From the NCBI GenBank assembly GCA_028697885.1, contig JAQVER010000029.1:1-40178 (forward strand): a stretch of 40,178 nt of DNA, read 5' to 3'. The notes below the pieces were generated by a model, which had not been told where the DNA came from, searched no databases, and saw only the letters and a list, made by a program, of their open reading frames with translations. The translations under genes were made by a program, and so were the position numbers. This DNA is from Desulfocapsaceae bacterium. GTDB lineage: Bacteria; Desulfobacterota; Desulfobulbia; Desulfobulbales; Desulfocapsaceae. Shown piece by piece: positions 7,912 through 16,878 of the stretch; position 1 is the first letter of the stretch, and each line of letters opens with the position of its first letter.

Positions 7912-8208
7912 ATGGATGAGACTATGAGTGCAAAACGAAATGAAAATACTCGGTTGCTGTGCCCACGATGCGGGCAACATGACATCTGGAAAAACGGGAC
8001 CAGCCGTGCAGGAAAACAGCAATACCGCTGCCGGAACTGTAACCGGATTTTTGTGAAAGAGCCGTATATCAGCAAATCTATACAGGAAATTGCCGACCGC
8101 CTGCTGACCCATGATATTGAAGTGCCTGTCGCTGCGCGGATCCTCAAGGGGTATGTGTCCAGGCGGTGGCTGTACAGCAGGAAGGAGAAATTTAATGTCG
8201 GAAGTTGA
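7912..8208 (+). CDS. InsA-like zinc-ribbon / HTH protein
   Basis: A 98-residue protein with a zinc ribbon, Cys17-x2-Cys20 and Cys40-x2-Cys43 (CPRCG ... YRCRNCNRIF), followed by a helix-turn-helix-like part (IQEIADRLLTHDIEV, then AARILKGYVSRRWLY). This is the layout of the N-terminal InsA domain of IS1-family transposases, but no catalytic domain or terminal repeats follow. It is a stand-alone DNA-binding protein, probably an early regulator or replication accessory factor. Its end overlaps the helicase start by 14 bases, so the two are likely coupled. Start could be the ATG at 7912 or 7924. Confidence 0.65.
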   Translation: MDETMSAKRNENTRLLCPRCGQHDIWKNGTSRAGKQQYRCRNCNRIFVKEPYISKSIQEIADRLLTHDIEVPVAARILKGYVSRRWLYSRKEKFNVGS

Positions 8209-9778
8209 TAAACTTGAGGAATACCGCCTGCAGGTGTCGGAAAGGGTTGATCAGGAAAAAGAGGTCAAAATACCGAAAAAACCAGAATCAGACAGCAACG
8301 AGCCTGATATTGATTTCGTTCGCCGCTGTTACATGGCTAATGAAGTGGGTGACAGCCTGCTCTACAACTACTTGTACCGAGATCAGTTCATTTACAATAT
8401 CGTGTCCGGACGCTGGATGTACTACCATGGACCGCATTGGGATATCGATTACCATAATAAGGCTAAAGCTGCAGCAGAGGGAGTGGTTAATCAGTATCTC
8501 AGGCTGCTGGAGCCAATCGAAGAACAGCTGGGGAAACTTACCGACAGCAAGGACGATGCCGCTGCCCGCAAGCGCCTCAATTATCAGAAAAAGACTTTAA
8601 TAGAGCGGCTCAACCGCCTCCGTTCCGATCGCGGCCGCAACTCCATGTTGAACTGCGCGGTAAGCAACAAATATCCTCTCACTATTCATCCCGATGACCT
8701 GGACCAGCAGCCATGGCTGTTCCCTTGTAAAAATGGAATCCTCAATCTTCAAACAGGGGATTTCCGTGAAGGCCTTCCATCTGACTACCTCACCGTTGCC
8801 TCACCAACTGAATGGAAAGGGATTAATGCTCCCTGTCCGAATTGGGAGAAGTTTTTAAACGAGGTGCTGGACAACAACCAGGAGGTCATTGGTTACCTGC
8901 AGAAAATCCTGGGTTATGCCATCACCGGCCTGAAAACGGAAAGGCTCTTTGTGGTCCTCTACAGTCCACATGGTCAGAACGGTAAAGGAACCCTCATAGA
9001 GGTGCTCTACAATATCCTTGGAAAACTGGCCCTGCCGATTGAGACCGAACTTCTGATGAGCCAGAAATTCGGAAAGTCATCCGGATCAGCCTCCCCTGAC
9101 ATTGTAGCTCTTAAAGGAAAACGCCTGATCTGGGCCTCGGAGACGGAGGAACGCAACAGCTTTGCCGCCGGTAAAATAAAATTGATGAGCGGAGGTGATC
9201 CGCTCACTGGCCGGGGGATCAGTGATAAAGACTACACCACATTTAATCCAACCCATCTCCTTTTTCTGCTCTGCAATAATCTTCCCAAGGCCCCGGCCAA
9301 AGACTCGGCCTTCTGGGAGCGGATAAAGGTTTTTCTCTTTCCTTATTCCTTTGTCAACCTGCCGACCCAACCGCACCAGAAAAAAAGAAACGGAGATCTG
9401 CTCCAGGAACTTGAGACAGAAAGCTCCGGGATACTTGCCTGGATGGCGCGCGGTACCAAACGCTACCAGGAAGAAGGGCTGATCCCTCCCCAGAAGATCC
9501 TTGACGATAGCCTGGACTACCGCAGCCATGAAGATGATATTCAGGAATTTATCGATGCCAACTGTCATGTGGATTTTGATGACGCCTCGGTGGAGAACCG
9601 CTGCGGTGCCAAGGAAATATATAAACTTTTTCGAGACTGGTGGGAAGAAAACAACTCAACCAAGGCCATGAACCAGAAGGATTTTTCCGATCAGCTGCAA
9701 CTCAAAGGCTTTAAGAAGATAAAGTCGAGCGGCGTTTTTTATTCATTCATCCGCCTGGCGCTGTCCCTGGGGAACTGA
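8195..9778 (+). CDS. D5/P4-family phage replicative helicase
   Basis: A 527-residue ATPase of the P4-alpha/D5 superfamily 3 helicase group. Walker A is GQNGKGT (260-266); Walker B is in the segment KGKRLIWASETEE, and a sensor-like stretch LLFLLCNNLPKAP follows. The N-terminal half has a D5_N-type region (PWLFPCKNGILNLQTG near 173-188). The primase part found fused in P4 alpha is absent; primase activity is on the next large gene. The ATG at 8195 follows GGAAGGAG. It should unwind the origin, and the iteron region starts just after its stop codon. The C-terminus carries a winged-helix-like tail. Confidence 0.88.
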   Translation: MSEVDKLEEYRLQVSERVDQEKEVKIPKKPESDSNEPDIDFVRRCYMANEVGDSLLYNYLYRDQFIYNIVSGRWMYYHGPHWDIDYHNKAKAAAEGVVNQYLRLLEPIEEQLGKLTDSKDDAAARKRLNYQKKTLIERLNRLRSDRGRNSMLNCAVSNKYPLTIHPDDLDQQPWLFPCKNGILNLQTGDFREGLPSDYLTVASPTEWKGINAPCPNWEKFLNEVLDNNQEVIGYLQKILGYAITGLKTERLFVVLYSPHGQNGKGTLIEVLYNILGKLALPIETELLMSQKFGKSSGSASPDIVALKGKRLIWASETEERNSFAAGKIKLMSGGDPLTGRGISDKDYTTFNPTHLLFLLCNNLPKAPAKDSAFWERIKVFLFPYSFVNLPTQPHQKKRNGDLLQELETESSGILAWMARGTKRYQEEGLIPPQKILDDSLDYRSHEDDIQEFIDANCHVDFDDASVENRCGAKEIYKLFRDWWEENNSTKAMNQKDFSDQLQLKGFKKIKSSGVFYSFIRLALSLGN

Positions 9779-9812
9779 TTATGTCCTGGATACGCATCTT
9801 TGGGAGTCTCTC

Positions 9813-10096
9813 CCTCCCATCCTCCCACAACGCTCCCACTCGCAAAACCTTACCGCCATTGGCATCTGGCCAGATTGGGAGGATGGGAGGCTCTCCTATA
9901 TCCCCCGCACACGCGCAACTCGACAAGAGAGATATATTTTCTCACGCGCGCAGGTGTATATCTTCCTCCCATCCTCCCATTTATATAAATAAGAAGAATA
10001 AAAGAAAGATAAGAGACTGTTTTTCCTTGGTTTGTTTTTTTGAAAAGAGTGGGAGGGAGGCCGTTTTCTCCCTCCCACTTCCCTCCCATCCTCCCA
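9813..10096. other. candidate phage replication origin with iterons
   Basis: The 15-mer CCTCCCATCCTCCCA occurs at 9813-9827, 9965-9979 and 10082-10096, and inverted at 9876-9890; shortened copies lie at 10050-10060 (inverted) and 10071-10077. Between copies three and four is an AT-rich stretch (9980-10045) suited to strand opening. The block lies exactly between helicase and primase genes, a usual place for a phage origin. Repeats are seen; origin function is inferred. Confidence 0.6.
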
Positions 10097-10115
10097 TTGA
10101 TGCCAGGAGGCCACA

Positions 10116-11591
10116 ATGATGAACGTTCTGGATCTCTACACGGTCGATGCCCCCGGAAAGGTTTTCTCTGTTTCTGGGGGAAGGGAATTTCGAGGCCCTT
10201 GCCCTGTTCCTGGGTGCGGCGGCACCGATCGCTTCGGCGTCTTTCCCTTGCAGAATGACGGCGCTGGTTCCTTCTTCTGTGGCCGGCAGAAGGGTGGCGG
10301 CAACGGCTGCGGCATCGGCGGGGATGCCATCGAGTATCTGCGCAAGGTGCGCGGCCTCTCTTATCGTGATGCCTGCGATTTCCTCGGCATCGAAGCAAAG
10401 GGCACCCAGGGCGGACAGCGCTCCACAAAATACCGCTATCAGCTGCCCGAGGCCCAGGCAGGACGGCAACAGATCTTTGTTCCTGAGGATAAAACCTTTC
10501 CGGCTGAGGTGGTTGATTCCTCGCTGTGGGTATCCAAGGGCCTTGAGTTCGTCGAAAAATGCCATCAGGCCTTGCTGGATCGCCCCATGTCGATCGCTTA
10601 CCTGCAAAATAGGGGGATAGGTCATAAATCCATTATAAAGCGAAAATTGGGCTTTTGGGGCGGTGATGAGCGTAATGGTATGGAATACCAGAATTCGTAT
10701 CGTCCACGGTCATCCTGGGGGCTTTCTGCCGAGAAGAATGGGAAAGGAAAGGCGCGCATGATGGTCCTGCCTGCCGGGCTGGTCATTCCGTATTTCGCAG
10801 AGGGCCTCCTGCATCGGATCACCATCCGCCTGATCCGCATCGATCCGAACTATCCGAAGAAAAAATACCACTACGTCACCGGATCCATCCGTGATCTGTG
10901 GATCACCAACCCCACGGCCAAGGCCTTCGTCACCCAGGAGGCGGAACTTGACTGTATCGCCATCGATGAGGCGGTCGGTGATCTGGTCGGCACCATCGGC
11001 ATCGGCTCCACCGGGGTGCGTCCGGATCTGCGGACAGACAAAGCGCTCAAAAATTCCCTGTGTATCCTGGACGGACTCGATTTCGACGGCATAGGCAGTA
11101 AGGCCAGCAAGGCGGTGATCCAGTCCGGTACCTGGTGGGAAGAGACTTACAGCCAGTATAAGCGCTGGCCGGTACCGCAAGGAAAGGACGCCGGGGAATT
11201 CTTCCAGGCCGGCGGCAATCTGCGCCTGTGGGTGATGGCCGGATTGCCTGATTTTCTGGTTCCCTCAACGGATGTCGGAAAAGCGGAACCGGTTCAGGAT
11301 GTACCAGAGACAGCAGCTTCAAAAATTGCGGTACCGGCAGCCAGCCTGCAGGCGAACGGTACCGCAAGCGAACTGGCAGAGCTAAAAGAGCTGCTGCGCC
11401 AGTCGCGCGGTTATATCCGCATATTCGATGGCGGCATGAATGTGGCCAAAGAGGTGCCCAAGCCGTGGCGGCAGGAAAACCCGGACGCCTCAGGGCGGAT
11501 CAGCTGGCTGCTCAACAACTCAGAGGCGGTGGGCCACTGGGTGGAGACTATGCCGGACGGACTTTATCAATCAGAAAATATCCGAGGATAA
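10116..11591 (+). CDS. phage primase with CHC2-like zinc finger and Toprim domain
   Basis: A 491-residue primase. The N-terminus carries a zinc-binding module with Cys29, Cys34, Cys55 and Cys65 (GPCPVPGCGGTDRF ... FFCGRQ), like the CHC2 finger of DnaG-type primases that recognises the DNA template. The centre holds a Toprim-like fold with an acidic cluster (AELDCIAIDEAVG and CILDGLDFDGIG) expected to bind metal for RNA primer synthesis. The C-terminus is a linker and a small module (from about 420). AGGAGG at 10105 precedes ATG codons at 10116 and 10119, and either could start. It should cooperate with the helicase upstream; in P4-like phages both activities are in one protein, here they are split. 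Confidence 0.87.
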   Translation: MMNVLDLYTVDAPGKVFSVSGGREFRGPCPVPGCGGTDRFGVFPLQNDGAGSFFCGRQKGGGNGCGIGGDAIEYLRKVRGLSYRDACDFLGIEAKGTQGGQRSTKYRYQLPEAQAGRQQIFVPEDKTFPAEVVDSSLWVSKGLEFVEKCHQALLDRPMSIAYLQNRGIGHKSIIKRKLGFWGGDERNGMEYQNSYRPRSSWGLSAEKNGKGKARMMVLPAGLVIPYFAEGLLHRITIRLIRIDPNYPKKKYHYVTGSIRDLWITNPTAKAFVTQEAELDCIAIDEAVGDLVGTIGIGSTGVRPDLRTDKALKNSLCILDGLDFDGIGSKASKAVIQSGTWWEETYSQYKRWPVPQGKDAGEFFQAGGNLRLWVMAGLPDFLVPSTDVGKAEPVQDVPETAASKIAVPAASLQANGTASELAELKELLRQSRGYIRIFDGGMNVAKEVPKPWRQENPDASGRISWLLNNSEAVGHWVETMPDGLYQSENIRG

Positions 11592-11593
11592 CA

Positions 11594-12931
11594 ATGCAGA
11601 ATATCGAAATGAGAAAAATTGCATCTCTGATCCCTTATGAAAATAATCCCCGCAAAAATGACCATGCCGTGGAAAAGGTGGCAGCAGCTATCAGGGAGTT
11701 TGGTTTCCGGGTACCGGTCTTGATCAAAAACGACGGAAGCATCGTTGATGGCCATCTGCGCTATAAGGCTGCCCTGGCTGCCGGGCTTACTGAAATTCCA
11801 TGCATGCTTGCCGATGATATGACTGACACCCAGATCCGGGCATTCCGCATATCAGTCAACAAAGTGGCCGAACTGGCAAAATGGGATGAAGGTCTGCTCA
11901 AAATTGAATTGGAAGCTCTGATGCTCAATGAGTATGACCTCTCGTTTATCGGTTTCGATGAGTATGAGCTGGATGATCTCATGGGATCAGAAAAGGAGTC
12001 ACCAGGACAGGACAATGTTCCCCCAGCTCCTGTTGTCCCTGTATCAAAGCAGGGAGATCTGTGGATCATGGGGGATCATCTGTTGCTGTGTGGAGATGCC
12101 ACCTGTCCTGATGATTACAAAAGGTTGTTGTCCGGGAACTGTGTCGACATGATCTGCACTGATCCTCCGTACAATGTCGATTATCACGGAAAGGCCGGAA
12201 ATATTAAAAATGATTCCATGTCGTCTTCTGATTTTACCGCTTTTATCAACCAGGCAACCAGTGAAATGGTCAAACACCTGACCCTGGGTGGTGCTTGTTA
12301 TGTTGCCCATGCCGACTCAGGGGAGATCGGGATCCAGTTTCGCCGGGCATTCATTGATGCCGGGATGCATCTGGCCGCCTGTCTCATCTGGAGGAAGAGT
12401 CATTTTGTGCTCGGGCGCTCCGACTACCAGTTTATGCATGAGCCTATCCTTTATGGTTGGAAGATTGGCGCGGGTCACGCCTGGTATGGCGGCAGGAAAA
12501 AACGCTCAATCGTGGAATGCGATCAGCATAATATCCTGAAGATTTCGGATACTGAATATCAACTGAAAATCGGTGATGAGATTCTTTCTGTCACCGGGAA
12601 AGACATCCATATTGAACACGCATTGTCCTCTGTTTTGTCTGAAGAAAGGCCGGTGATCAGTATCGAGCATCCGACCATGAAGCCGGTGGCTCTCTTTGAG
12701 CGTTTTATAAAAAACAGTTCAAAGATTGGTCATATTGTGCTGGATGGCTTTGGCGGATCGGGAACAACCATGATTGCTTGTGAAAAATTTGGCCGTCATT
12801 GCCGGATGATGGAAATAGAAGAAAAATTTGTTGATGTGATCGTTACTCGTTGGCAGCAGTTTTCGGGGAAAAAGGCGATTCTTGCCGGCCCTGGAAAATC
12901 CTTTGATGAATTGAGTGCTGAGCGCAGTTAA
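11594..12931 (+). CDS. ParB/Srx-domain DNA methyltransferase
   Basis: A 445-residue fusion. Residues 1-130 are a ParB/sulfiredoxin-like nuclease domain (LIPYENNPRKNDHAVEKV, then GSIVDGHLRYKAALAAG). Residues 155-435 are an amino-methyltransferase of the beta type: motif IV DPPY (190-193) precedes motif I FGGSGTT (near residue 385), so the protein would make N6-methyladenine or N4-methylcytosine. Between the motifs, a segment before EHPTMKP may be the target recognition part. Such fusions are frequent in temperate phages and are thought to protect phage DNA from restriction. GAGG lies seven bases before the ATG. Its stop overlaps the next start (TAATG). Confidence 0.87.
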   Translation: MQNIEMRKIASLIPYENNPRKNDHAVEKVAAAIREFGFRVPVLIKNDGSIVDGHLRYKAALAAGLTEIPCMLADDMTDTQIRAFRISVNKVAELAKWDEGLLKIELEALMLNEYDLSFIGFDEYELDDLMGSEKESPGQDNVPPAPVVPVSKQGDLWIMGDHLLLCGDATCPDDYKRLLSGNCVDMICTDPPYNVDYHGKAGNIKNDSMSSSDFTAFINQATSEMVKHLTLGGACYVAHADSGEIGIQFRRAFIDAGMHLAACLIWRKSHFVLGRSDYQFMHEPILYGWKIGAGHAWYGGRKKRSIVECDQHNILKISDTEYQLKIGDEILSVTGKDIHIEHALSSVLSEERPVISIEHPTMKPVALFERFIKNSSKIGHIVLDGFGGSGTTMIACEKFGRHCRMMEIEEKFVDVIVTRWQQFSGKKAILAGPGKSFDELSAERS

Positions 12932-13671
12932 TGCAGGAAAGAATCTCTCGACTCATGGCGGTTGCCAGCGCTAGTGACAAACTTGAGCTCGTCATTCTTA
13001 ATAATGGATATGTCGCTGCTACCAAGGAAAATCAAAAACTCAGCACGAAGGAGTCTTTGAATAGATGGCGAGGAATCAGAACGGAGCTTGCTGGCTACTT
13101 GAATAAGCTCGAAGGAAAATATTTTCCTGGTGATGAAATGCCTGAATCTTTCAAAACAAAAAAAGAAGTCCTGGGGTACCTGCAGGAGGATGGCTGGCAG
13201 ATCGGCCAGTCGCAGTTTTACAAACACTGCAGAGATATGCTGCTGCGGCCGGAAAAAGAGGGGGGATACTCCCTGAATGCGGTGAAGAAGTATGCGGCCA
13301 TCAACCTGCGCCGCACCGAGACCGGCCAGAAGGTCAACGACAAGCTGGACCGGATGCAGGAGGAGCGGCTGGAGGTGGAACTGGAAACGGCTAAGGTCAA
13401 GTTGACCCGTGAGCAGCACGACCTGGGAGTCAAGCAGTCGAAGTTCATCCCCCGCGATGATTTCGAGCTGGCTATTGTCGCCAGGGCCGTGGCCTTCATG
13501 GCCCACCTCAACCACACCATCCAGTCCAGTGTCCCTGATTGGATCGATGTGGTCGGTGGTAATCAGGATCGGGCACCGGATCTGGTGGCCGCGATCTCCG
13601 AGGCCATAGAACAACGAATGGGCGATTTCGCCGCCGATGTGGAATTTGATGTGATACTGGAGGCAAACTGA
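12931..13671 (+). CDS. terminase small subunit
   Basis: A 246-residue DNA-recognition subunit of the packaging motor. A winged-helix/HTH region is visible near residues 72-100 (KTKKEVLGYLQEDGWQIG, then QSQFYKHC), which is characteristic of small terminase proteins in this group. A helical, charged oligomerisation region follows (about 118-165), and the C-terminal part should contact the large subunit. It is start-stop coupled to the methyltransferase. The large subunit is 1.3 kb downstream, with small genes inserted in between, which is unusual since the two normally adjoin. Confidence 0.78.
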   Translation: MQERISRLMAVASASDKLELVILNNGYVAATKENQKLSTKESLNRWRGIRTELAGYLNKLEGKYFPGDEMPESFKTKKEVLGYLQEDGWQIGQSQFYKHCRDMLLRPEKEGGYSLNAVKKYAAINLRRTETGQKVNDKLDRMQEERLEVELETAKVKLTREQHDLGVKQSKFIPRDDFELAIVARAVAFMAHLNHTIQSSVPDWIDVVGGNQDRAPDLVAAISEAIEQRMGDFAADVEFDVILEAN

Positions 13672-13904
13672 TGAAGGTTGATGTCCTGACGGTTGATGAT
13701 GTTGTTTTTAAGAAATGGCGCTGGTGGTCTAACTGGATTGATATAGCTGTATTTGATTATACGAGTGAGCCTTTCTTGATCCAGATGAGAATTAGCAGAA
13801 CAAATAGCAAGAAATTCAAGGCTGTGAATATAACTGGCATGTTTTATCGGCAGACAACAACCACAATTGTTGGAGATCTTACCCAGATGAGCAGGACAGT
13901 ATAA
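13671..13904 (+). CDS. small phage protein of unknown function
   Basis: Seventy-seven residues, basic and rich in aromatic residues (KKWRWWSNWIDIAVFDY), with a beta-rich pattern. It shares a base between its ATG and the small terminase stop, so it belongs to the same operon. No family recognised. Confidence 0.5.
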   Translation: MKVDVLTVDDVVFKKWRWWSNWIDIAVFDYTSEPFLIQMRISRTNSKKFKAVNITGMFYRQTTTTIVGDLTQMSRTV

Positions 13905-13921
13905 CAAGGAGATGAAAAAAA

Positions 13922-14398
13922 ATGAGTGAGAACACAAGAGAATCAACACTGACCTGGCACCGGATCACCGGTGAGGGCGGACAAGACTTGCCGGACGCCT
14001 CCTCTGTCGTCTGGGTCTATGACGAGGAATTGGACGACGTATTCCGAGCTACTATCGACTGGGATGATGAGGACAATGTCTACTGGCTGGATCAAGATAC
14101 AGATCAGCGTCTTCCTAGCCCGCTCTGGTGGGCAGACGTATCGTTTCCTGATGATAATGAAAAGCCAAAAAAAACCGAGATTGGCATCGATACTGTTATT
14201 CCTGTTTTTCCGGTTATTCCTGCCTTTGCTACCATACAAAGCGCGATAATACTGGCAATGAAAGACCTGTGTGAAAATGCAAAGGATACGGTCTGGATTA
14301 CTAATCATGAAACAATGTTTGAAAGGCTGGCCCAGCTTCATGAGATGTCCGGGGGAAAAGAAGAGACATTGGCCGGGATCTGGCCGGAACATTTTTAG
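13922..14398 (+). CDS. acidic phage protein of unknown function
   Basis: A 158-residue protein with a good AAGGAGAT ribosome binding site. The first 75 residues are acidic and Trp-rich (VVWVYDEELDDVFRATIDWD, PLWWADV), a pattern like small phage proteins that describe a beta-barrel with a conserved Trp-Trp. A hydrophobic run (TVIPVFPVIPAFATIQSAII) follows, then a helical tail. No family assigned; could interact with DNA-binding proteins as a DNA mimic because of its acidity, but that is speculation. Confidence 0.5.
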   Translation: MSENTRESTLTWHRITGEGGQDLPDASSVVWVYDEELDDVFRATIDWDDEDNVYWLDQDTDQRLPSPLWWADVSFPDDNEKPKKTEIGIDTVIPVFPVIPAFATIQSAIILAMKDLCENAKDTVWITNHETMFERLAQLHEMSGGKEETLAGIWPEHF

Positions 14399-14442
14399 AT
14401 TCACGTGGATGTTTAACTTTTTATGCGCTGGGAGGTGCAGAT

Positions 14443-14625
14443 ATGAAAGATGTTATTTTGCTTGAATTGGCAGAAAGGTGGGAGCGTGAGGCTAAGACTC
14501 CTGAAATAGAAGATGGATCAGACGATGCCATAATTGACAGAGCAATGGCTAAGGCTCGGAGGGAATGTAAAAGAGAGGATGCTGATACATTGAGAGTTTT
14601 GGTTTCTATGCTTGGTGGCGCGTAA
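14443..14625 (+). CDS. small helical phage protein
   Basis: Sixty residues, mostly charged helix (LELAERWEREAKTPE ... RAMAKARRECKREDAD). A GGGAGGTG ribosome binding site precedes the ATG. Function unknown. Confidence 0.5.
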   Translation: MKDVILLELAERWEREAKTPEIEDGSDDAIIDRAMAKARRECKREDADTLRVLVSMLGGA

Positions 14626-14629
14626 CAAC

Positions 14630-14665
14630 TAAGCGTGGCAATGATGGTGCCACGGTATCCGCTTA
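14630..14665 (+). terminator. stem-loop between small genes
   Basis: CGTGGCA and TGCCACG form a seven-bp stem with a seven-base loop (14634-14654), and an outer TAAGC/GCTTA pair extends it. There is no following T-run, so it is more likely an mRNA processing or stability element than an intrinsic terminator. Confidence 0.35.
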
Positions 14666-14692
14666 AATAACCGTCTGTTGGGGAAAATGATT

Positions 14693-14911
14693 ATGAAATT
14701 TTTTATTAATAAGTTCCCGATTAGAGGAATTTATTCAACTGAAGGAAAACCTCTCTCTGATATTCAAGAGGGAAATGCTTTTAAAATATCTGGGATAAAC
14801 TGCAATATGATTGAACTTCAACCCGTTAAAAATATTGGATGTCAATTAATTCTTGTCGGGGCTGATATGCTGGATATTGGGTTTACGGAAACTGATTTCA
14901 TTGACTCATGA
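14693..14911 (+). CDS. small phage protein, beta-rich
   Basis: Seventy-two residues with alternating hydrophobic positions (MKFFINKFPIRGIYSTEGKP ... GCQLILVGADMLDIGFTETD), typical of a small beta-fold. It is distinctly more AT-rich than the terminase gene that follows. I chose the ATG at 14693, preceded by GGGGAAA; the ATG at 14687 is an alternative. No family recognised. Confidence 0.45.
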   Translation: MKFFINKFPIRGIYSTEGKPLSDIQEGNAFKISGINCNMIELQPVKNIGCQLILVGADMLDIGFTETDFIDS

Positions 14912-14930
14912 AAGTGGAAATAGGTAAAAA

Positions 14931-16877
14931 ATGACCGCCCCCTCACCCTGCGTCGATATCAGCACCACCCGGACCATCCGGATGCGTACTGCCCCTGAGT
15001 GGTTGCCGGAGAAGTTCCGCAAGCGGCTCACCCGGCTGCGGATATCTTTCCGCCCCTGCAAGGGTGAACGGCATCTGCTGAAACGGCGCAAGAAGGAGGC
15101 CCCTTCCGTCTGGGCCCCGAAAAACCGCACCGTCACCTACGGGCCGCTGGCAGGCAGCCGCTGGGACAATTCCTTCATGCCGCACATGCGCGGCATCATG
15201 GACGCCTCGTTCTTCCCGTCGGTGCGCATGTGCGGCAACATAAAGGTGCCGCAGTCCGGAAGTTCCGCCGGCGCTGAAACCATGATCGGCTATATCGCCG
15301 ACAACCAGCCGGGTGATGCGCTGATCACCTACCCGGACCGCGATGTATCGGCCAAGCGCTCCACCGACTACCTGCAGCCGATGTTCCGCAAGTCTCCCCG
15401 GCTGCGCAGACTAATGACCGGTAGCTCCGACGATACCGCCTCCTTCAGGATCAAGCTCCAGACCATGCTCATCTATATGGGATGGGCCGGTTCGGTATCC
15501 TCTCTCGGCAATGTCTCGGCCCGTTATCTGGTCGGCGATGAAATCGACAAATGGCCGTTACAACCGTCAAAGAAAGAGGCACCGTCCCTGAAGCTGTTCC
15601 TGGAGCGTTTTCGCGCCTACCGCTACGGGGCAAAATGCTGGCTGATCTCCACCCCGACCCTCGTCACCGGCCCTATCTGGCAATATTGCATCCATGAGGC
15701 TGATGTCCTTTTTACCTATCATGTCACCTGCCCAGATTGCGGAGCACATCAGCCATTGGGCTTTGATCAGGTCCGCTGGCCAGAAGATGTCCGTGATCCG
15801 CAACTGGTAGAGCAGGGAAACCTAGCCGGCTACGTCTGCCTCGAGTGCGGTTCTGTCTGGTCAGATCGGATGCGGGAAAAGGCCCTGCAGGCAGGGATAT
15901 GGCATGCCTACGGCAAAGGCGTTGACTGGGTGCGGGAGACGGATTGCGGCAAGAAGGCCCTGTCCGGAGATGGCCGCGAGCTGATGACCTATCTGCGCGC
16001 CGAACACCCGGAAAAAATCGCCTTCCATTCGCCGGGCCTGGTGACTCCATTGGTGGGTCACTCCGAGATGGCCGCCTCCTTCCTGCGTGGCCTCAAGGAT
16101 GTGGGGGAGATGCATTACTTTGACACCCAGCTCCGGGGGGTTGCCCACATCCCTTCCCGCCAGAACCGCGCTGAGGATGCTATCTATGTGCTGGCCGATG
16201 ATCGTCCCGACCGTCTTGTTCCTGGCATGGGGCAGGTTGCCGCCCTGGTGGCCACTGCCGATACCCAGGACGATGGCTTCCATTATCAGATTACCGCTAT
16301 CGGCTGGGGGCTGACCCCGGACAGGTGGCAGATCCGCTACGGGTTTACCACCTCCAAGGCCGAACTGGTGCAGATCATGTTTACAGACACCTACCAGGAT
16401 GCTGATGGCCTCTATTATCCGGTCCATCTGCTGGTCATCGATTCCGGTGGCCATCGTACCAGCGAGGTCTACGATTTCACCCGCGCCCATCCGGGCCGTG
16501 CCCAGGCCTACAAGGGGGCGTCCGGACGCAAGGCGAACCCCCAGACTTGGACCACCATCGACCGCTATCCAGGGACCAAGGTGCAGATCCCAGGCGGCCT
16601 CAAGCTGCTGATCGCCGATGCCAACCATTACAAGGATCAGCTGGCCTCCATCCTCAAAATAAAGCCGGACGATCCCGGCGCCTGGCACCTGCTGGCCTCG
16701 GTCAATGATCAGGACGTCCATGGCCGTGATTTTGCCGCTCAGATGTGTGCTGAATATGTTGACGAACGAAATATGTGGCAGTGCCCGGACGGCAAGGCCA
16801 ACCATCAATGGGACTGCAGCATGATGACGCTTGTTGCAGAAGATATCCTGCAGATAAAATATTGGCCGAAGGGGTGA
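14931..16877 (+). CDS. terminase large subunit (lambda gpA type)
   Basis: A 648-residue packaging ATPase/nuclease. The ATPase domain has the variant Walker A segment NIKVPQSGSSAG (103-114) and the Walker B VGDEID (201-206), as in the GpA family. A zinc ribbon (CPDCG ... CLECG, about 263-310) sits between ATPase and nuclease parts. Acidic positions near VIDSGGH and in ADANHYKDQ belong to the C-terminal nuclease that cuts concatemers. GpA-type terminases generally work on cos ends. No cos site could be recognised. The ATG at 14931 has a weak upstream signal (GGTAAA). Confidence 0.92.
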   Translation: MTAPSPCVDISTTRTIRMRTAPEWLPEKFRKRLTRLRISFRPCKGERHLLKRRKKEAPSVWAPKNRTVTYGPLAGSRWDNSFMPHMRGIMDASFFPSVRMCGNIKVPQSGSSAGAETMIGYIADNQPGDALITYPDRDVSAKRSTDYLQPMFRKSPRLRRLMTGSSDDTASFRIKLQTMLIYMGWAGSVSSLGNVSARYLVGDEIDKWPLQPSKKEAPSLKLFLERFRAYRYGAKCWLISTPTLVTGPIWQYCIHEADVLFTYHVTCPDCGAHQPLGFDQVRWPEDVRDPQLVEQGNLAGYVCLECGSVWSDRMREKALQAGIWHAYGKGVDWVRETDCGKKALSGDGRELMTYLRAEHPEKIAFHSPGLVTPLVGHSEMAASFLRGLKDVGEMHYFDTQLRGVAHIPSRQNRAEDAIYVLADDRPDRLVPGMGQVAALVATADTQDDGFHYQITAIGWGLTPDRWQIRYGFTTSKAELVQIMFTDTYQDADGLYYPVHLLVIDSGGHRTSEVYDFTRAHPGRAQAYKGASGRKANPQTWTTIDRYPGTKVQIPGGLKLLIADANHYKDQLASILKIKPDDPGAWHLLASVNDQDVHGRDFAAQMCAEYVDERNMWQCPDGKANHQWDCSMMTLVAEDILQIKYWPKG

Positions 16878-16878
16878 A

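Noticed and set aside
7912..8208. Insertion sequence IS1-like element
   Set aside because: Only the zinc ribbon/HTH part is present; there is no transposase domain, no terminal inverted repeats and no target duplication.
9781..10119. A 112-codon frame after the helicase gene
   Set aside because: Its peptide is a low-complexity SHPPI-like pattern that simply follows from the iterons in the DNA, and the frame lies across the candidate origin.
14931..16877. Frames on the minus strand opposite the terminase (such as 15861-16916)
   Set aside because: They lie opposite a gene with clear motifs, and GC-rich genes often give long open frames on the other strand.
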